A DNA stretch of 9,222 nt, taken from contig JAJZKS010000056.1 in assembly GCA_021850835.1 (NCBI GenBank), positions 1 to 9,222 of the forward strand, given 5' to 3'. Within the stretch, counting starts at the first letter, position 1, and the number at the start of each line of letters is the position of its first letter. The notes under the pieces were generated by a model. That model was not told where the DNA came from. It was given only the letters and a program-made list of their open reading frames with translations, and ran no database searches. This DNA is from Thermoplasmata archaeon (GTDB lineage: Archaea > Thermoplasmatota > Thermoplasmata > Thermoplasmatales > Thermoplasmataceae). Shown one piece after another: positions 6,106-9,222 of this stretch. A program made the position numbers and the translations under genes.

Positions 6106-6549
6106 ATGAGTGATTTTTTCAAAGACCCTCCTGATGCCGATAAAGTCACCCCCTCAGATACTCTTGTCGGACATAAGCCTTTAAGTGGAAGCGCGACCAG
6201 GATGGTAAGGCATGTTTATGGTACACCAGAGGCTCATGAAGCAATCGAAAAACTGATGGAAAAGATAGGCCCCATCATGTTCTATCAGCCAGGGGAACCC
6301 GGCGATTGCATATTTCCCATTTGTTTCAGATTCTGGGAATTCATAGCCGGTGAAAATGATATTCTATTTGGAAAGTTAGACCAGGTCCCAGTATATATTG
6401 ACCAGAGGGAGGCCCGAAAGTGGAAATATTCACGTCTTGTGCTGGATGTCGCCCCTGGTGGGCCAGTGGATTTTTCAATCGCGGCAGGAGATAATCTCCA
6501 TTTTGTATCGAGAGCCATTATCATGAACCTTGAATTTTTCCTGAAGTAG
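6106..6549 (+). CDS. DUF779-family protein
   Basis: This 147-aa soluble protein matches the DUF779 family (PF05610) from about residue 39. Family-like segments are GTPEAHEAIEKLMEKIGPIMFYQPG (in two parts: 39-50, 51-63), CIFPIC (68-73), GENDILFGKLDQVPVYID (82-99), WKYSRLVLDVAPGG (106-119) and FSIAAGDNLHFVSRAI (123-138). Bacterial members are small proteins often encoded beside NAD-dependent aldehyde dehydrogenases; their biochemical role is not settled. As I remember it, the family motif is GGCCDGSxPMC; here it reads GEPGDCIFPIC, so one Cys of the adjacent pair is missing and C68 and C73 remain. The first 38 residues (MSDFFKDPPDADKV onward) are a polar extension. No aldehyde dehydrogenase lies in the window. 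The next gene converges on it, 76 nt away. Confidence 0.75.
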   Translation: MSDFFKDPPDADKVTPSDTLVGHKPLSGSATRMVRHVYGTPEAHEAIEKLMEKIGPIMFYQPGEPGDCIFPICFRFWEFIAGENDILFGKLDQVPVYIDQREARKWKYSRLVLDVAPGGPVDFSIAAGDNLHFVSRAIIMNLEFFLK

Positions 6550-6625
6550 ATTTTCAGGGATGACATTGATTATCCATCGAAATCACAGGGCAAGATGTCC
6601 ATTACTTTTACAAAGGCAGCTGGGG

Positions 6626-8059
6626 TCATGACGAAACGGAGGACTCCAATCCAGCACCTTCCTTCTTTCTGGACCCTTTGATGAAAGAAGTTATTCCAGC
6701 CAAAATCAGGAAGACAAGACAAAGCCAGAGAGCGGAATGTATGCCCGAGAGAAACTGCCTGGATACTCCACCAGTCAGGGAGCCCTCTCCCAGAAAGACC
6801 TCGAAGGCAACGTACCTTGGAACACTGATAGAGGCAACAGTTATGGAAATAACATAGCTGAGCAAGGTACCAATGGCCGATAATGTTCTAAGGAGTCCGG
6901 AAATGGAACCATAGAGCTTCTTTGGGGCGCTAGACATCACGGCACTGCTGTTTGATGGCCAGAACATTGCACCACCAACACCTGAGATTATTGAGGCGAT
7001 TATGAGGACAATTATTGCCGTATTGACCTGAAGTTCAAGATATATAAGTACAGCCACAGCCATAAGGAATATTCCTGCTGAAGCCACTATAGAAGGACCT
7101 AACTTGTCGGAGAGCCTTCCCATCTTTGGTGAGATCAGGCTGGAAATTATGTATCCTGGAACTAGAAGAAGGGAAGCATAAAGGGGATCGTAACCCCTGA
7201 TTCCCTGCAGATACATAATGAGAAGAAATATGACAGAAAGGTAACCAAGTGCCTGCATGAGCGATGAGATAAGAGAAAGGGAGAGTGAGTGAACTTTGAA
7301 AGCATCAATCTTGATTACCGGATTGTCGGGATATCTCTCGTATATTATGAATGGGACAAGAAGCAGAATCCCAATTGATATGAGCACAATGTTGAATGTG
7401 TTTATGCCTCTGCCCGCAATATCTGTGGCCCCGTATGATATGAAAGACAGTACAGCGGTAAGGAGACCCATTCCAACAATGTCAATTCCCGCTTCCTGCT
7501 TGTTGTTGTCCCGTATATACCTGATCCCCAGAATGAATCCAACAAACCCAATTGGTATATTTATGAAGAAAATATACTGCCATCCGAGGAATGTAGTTAT
7601 TATGCCTCCAAGAACGATTCCAAGAGTTCCGCCTATGCTCCATCCCATTGATGTGTACCCGAAGGCCTTTCCTCTTTCGTGTGGCCCAAAATAATCGGCT
7701 ATTATAGCGTTGCTGTTAGCCTGCATCAATGCTGCACCAACTGCCTGGACTCCCCTGAATGCAACCAGTTCTATAATGCCGGGGGAGAAACCGCAGGCCG
7801 CTGAACCTGCTATAAAAATCAGGAAACCTGCATTGAAGATCTTGCCCCTCCCAAAAATGTCGCCCAAACCGCCCAGTTGAGTGGTTAGAACTGCGACAAC
7901 GAGAAGATAGATAATTATTATCCAGATTGAGATGAAAAGATCTGCTTTGAAATAGGAAGTAATGGTGGGAAGTGCCAGGATAACGATTGTTGTATCTATT
8001 GCAGACATCAGTGTCCCGATGAGAACGCTGAATAGCACTAGTTCCCTGTGGCCTTCCAT
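6626..8059 (-). CDS. MFS efflux transporter, DHA2 (EmrB/QacA) type, 14 TM
   Basis: With ATG 8059 this is a 477-aa membrane exporter of the DHA2 drug:H+ antiporter family. Visible signatures are motif D1 in TM1 (AIDTTIVILALP, 20-31, with acidic D22), motif A (GGLGDIFGRGKIF, 63-75), FRGVQAVGAALMQANSNAII (101-120), and the TM5-TM6 segment ending GWQYIFFINIPIG (159-171). The usual Pro of motif C (GPxxGG) is replaced by Ile (GIVLGG, 147-152), so antiport coupling may differ. QGIRGYDPLYASLLLVPGY in the second half is also DHA2-like. ATG 8059 lies 2 nt after the stop of the upstream gene, suggesting translational coupling. An in-frame GTG at 8095 would add 12 residues and overlap that gene by 34 bp. 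The gene is co-transcribed with the 321-aa upstream gene; the exported substrate is unknown. Confidence 0.88.
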   Translation of the reverse strand: MEGHRELVLFSVLIGTLMSAIDTTIVILALPTITSYFKADLFISIWIIIIYLLVVAVLTTQLGGLGDIFGRGKIFNAGFLIFIAGSAACGFSPGIIELVAFRGVQAVGAALMQANSNAIIADYFGPHERGKAFGYTSMGWSIGGTLGIVLGGIITTFLGWQYIFFINIPIGFVGFILGIRYIRDNNKQEAGIDIVGMGLLTAVLSFISYGATDIAGRGINTFNIVLISIGILLLVPFIIYERYPDNPVIKIDAFKVHSLSLSLISSLMQALGYLSVIFLLIMYLQGIRGYDPLYASLLLVPGYIISSLISPKMGRLSDKLGPSIVASAGIFLMAVAVLIYLELQVNTAIIVLIIASIISGVGGAMFWPSNSSAVMSSAPKKLYGSISGLLRTLSAIGTLLSYVISITVASISVPRYVAFEVFLGEGSLTGGVSRQFLSGIHSALWLCLVFLILAGITSFIKGSRKKEGAGLESSVSS

Positions 8060-8061
8060 TC

Positions 8062-9027
8062 CTAAGACACCAGAGTTATGGTTGAATTTAGCCACTCTTG
8101 AGACAACTCTTCGCCAAGTAGCTTCAAGGTAGAATATATATCTTTTAAATGCTCTAAAGAAATGTTATCCTTTAGTTTGGCTGATTCAGGAGTTCTTTCA
8201 GCTATCCCAAGCGATTCGAGATCGCTTATTTTACGCCGGTCGAAAACTGGCCTTTTCAGTTCCCTTGTATTTTTTGATTCCATGCTGTAAATGACCGCTT
8301 TGAGGAGCCTGCTGTTTTCGAAAGCCAGGTACTTTTCATTTGTTCTGATTCTGGCAAAACTATCTGCCAGTTTTTTCCTGATCTGTTCATTACCCGGCAA
8401 TTCAGGTTTGAATTCCAACCTTGCCGGATAGATGAATCTTGCCCTGCCTATCGAATTTCCTTTCTTCTCATGAAACAGATAGAGAAGCCGGACCTTTCCG
8501 TAAATGGCATAAGAGGATGCTACCTCCGCCGGGGCCAAAGAGATGTTTCCTTCCACCATACCCATAATATGCGGTGGCATGAAGTCATCCGGGAGGAATA
8601 CTCCGTTTTTCAAGTCAAAAATTGCATCTTCTATTTTTACGGGGCGATCTTTCTCTCGCACCTTCATGAGAGCAAACTGGAACATATGCAGGTTCATGGC
8701 TTCGGATATGGAAATTTTGGATACATCATGTGTCTCTGGAAAGGCGTGAGCCTGGACGCCAAGGGATTCCCCCATTCTGAGGACAAGGGCTGAAGTGCCA
8801 TCGACTTTCACGTTTTCCACCCTTGCTCCTGATATTTCCTCAAGTTCTTCCAACACTTCATTTTCTGGAATTCCGGTGTTAGCCCCTATGGATGTGATGG
8901 ACCATGGCCCAAGTACAGAAATGCCTGTTCCAGGCTCGTCAGGGTTCAGGGGAGGAAAAGCTTCCAGTACATTTCTGATTGAATATGTATCGTTGAGGTA
9001 CCTGAGGATCTGGTTTTTTTTATCCAT
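8062..9027 (-). CDS. Unrecognised 321-aa soluble protein, possible winged-helix regulator
   Basis: I do not recognise the family. The protein has no signal peptide, no membrane segment and, as read, no cysteine. Residues 43-65 (SITSIGANTGIPENEVLEELEEI) resemble a helix-turn-helix, followed by a possible wing (VDGTSALVLRM, 75-85), so an N-terminal winged helix is plausible. The middle (about 105-210) mixes helices with strand-like runs such as YGKVRLLYLFHEKK and GRARFIYPARLEF and might bind a ligand. The C-terminal 100 residues are charged and helical. The gene heads a two-gene unit with the DHA2 exporter, 2 nt apart, a layout common for a regulator and its efflux pump. ATG 9027 is chosen because a TATA box (9050-9058) lies 27 nt upstream; a GGAG at 9036-9039 (minus strand) is a possible ribosome site. 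The regulatory role is inference only. Confidence 0.7.
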   Translation of the reverse strand: MDKKNQILRYLNDTYSIRNVLEAFPPLNPDEPGTGISVLGPWSITSIGANTGIPENEVLEELEEISGARVENVKVDGTSALVLRMGESLGVQAHAFPETHDVSKISISEAMNLHMFQFALMKVREKDRPVKIEDAIFDLKNGVFLPDDFMPPHIMGMVEGNISLAPAEVASSYAIYGKVRLLYLFHEKKGNSIGRARFIYPARLEFKPELPGNEQIRKKLADSFARIRTNEKYLAFENSRLLKAVIYSMESKNTRELKRPVFDRRKISDLESLGIAERTPESAKLKDNISLEHLKDIYSTLKLLGEELSQEWLNSTITLVS

Positions 9028-9049
9028 GCTTTAAACTCCAGTTTAATGC

Positions 9050-9058
9050 AATATATAC
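9050..9058 (-). promoter_or_regulatory. TATA box for the 321-aa gene / DHA2 exporter unit
   Basis: On the minus strand this reads GTATATATT, centred 27 nt before ATG 9027, which fits a leaderless or very short-leader transcript covering both minus-strand genes. A second AT-rich element (CTTAAATTT, 9064-9072) could give a longer leader that includes the GGAG. Confidence 0.5.
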
Positions 9059-9132
9059 ATGAAATTTAAGCTCTTTCCAGCATAAGTTGCGAAATTAACT
9101 AAGATTTCCCCGTCCCGATTTTGCATCAAATA

Positions 9133-9142
9133 GATATAAATA
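9133..9142 (+). promoter_or_regulatory. TATA box for the divergent gene at 9190
   Basis: GATATAAATA is a strong TATA box predicting transcription start near 9164 and a leader of about 26 nt, with GAGG and AGGA elements (9175-9184) before ATG 9190. A GTAACTTA motif (9148-9155) lies between box and start. Confidence 0.5.
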
Positions 9143-9189
9143 GAAAGGTAACTTATTAGCTTAAAGATTACCTGTGAGGCAGGAAAATA

Positions 9190-9222
9190 ATGTCTGGTGA
9201 CCGTTTTAACTACTACCTCAAA
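9190..9222 (+). CDS. 5' end of a divergent gene, cut by window end
   Basis: ATG 9190 opens a frame of 11 codons (MSGDRFNYYLK) that runs to the last base. It has a good TATA box 50 nt upstream and an AGGA ribosome site about 5 nt before the ATG. The product cannot be identified from 11 residues. It shares a 162-bp divergent promoter region with the 321-aa gene, so the two may be regulated together. Confidence 0.5.
   Translation, partial: MSGDRFNYYLK

Noticed and set aside
7296..7694. Plus-strand 132-codon ORF within the DHA2 gene
   Set aside because: It lies opposite well-defined MFS motifs and has no start signals.

Overview
The window looks like chromosomal DNA of an archaeon, most likely a member of the Thermoplasmata (Thermoplasmatales or relatives). 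This is inferred from moderate-GC genes rich in AGG/AGA and ATA codons, AT-rich archaeal TATA boxes (TTTTAATA, TTTATAAA, TATATA) placed about 25 nt before several start codons, few Shine-Dalgarno sites, and the gene families present. The exact genus cannot be told from the sequence alone.

Left edge (1-634, minus strand): the N-terminal part of a secreted, Thr/Asn-rich, probably heavily N-glycosylated surface protein, running off the window. A perfect 31-bp inverted repeat begins exactly at base 1 inside this gene and may be a foldback artefact of a contig end. Next (635-3628, plus strand): a divergent promoter region, then two unrelated MFS transporters, a drug-antiporter-like protein (907-2172) and a metabolite or phosphate:H+ symporter-like protein (2240-3628). 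The second has its own TATA box beside a 14-bp palindrome and probably a leaderless GTG start. Then (3756-5129) an M18 zinc aminopeptidase with a complete ligand set.

Middle (5130-6549): a 318-bp AT-rich intergenic stretch with several TATA-like boxes, a hairpin and a direct repeat; a stand-alone hemerythrin-like (HHE) protein; and a DUF779-family protein with a reduced cysteine motif. Right part (6626-9027, minus strand): a two-gene unit in which an unrecognised 321-aa soluble protein with a possible N-terminal winged helix is followed 2 nt later by a 14-TM DHA2-type efflux transporter. This is possibly a sensor/regulator with its exporter. At 9190 a new plus-strand gene begins, divergent from that unit, and is cut by the window end.

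The genes fit an acidophilic heterotroph that exports toxic compounds (two drug-type MFS proteins), imports small anions or metabolites (PHS-type MFS), trims peptides (M18) and handles oxygen or nitrosative stress (hemerythrin). Most of it is ordinary. The main points for follow-up are the edge inverted repeat, a recurring AACTTA motif that I find only between genes, and the unrecognised gene coupled to the exporter. I do not see a CRISPR array, an insertion sequence, tRNA or rRNA, or a defence system.
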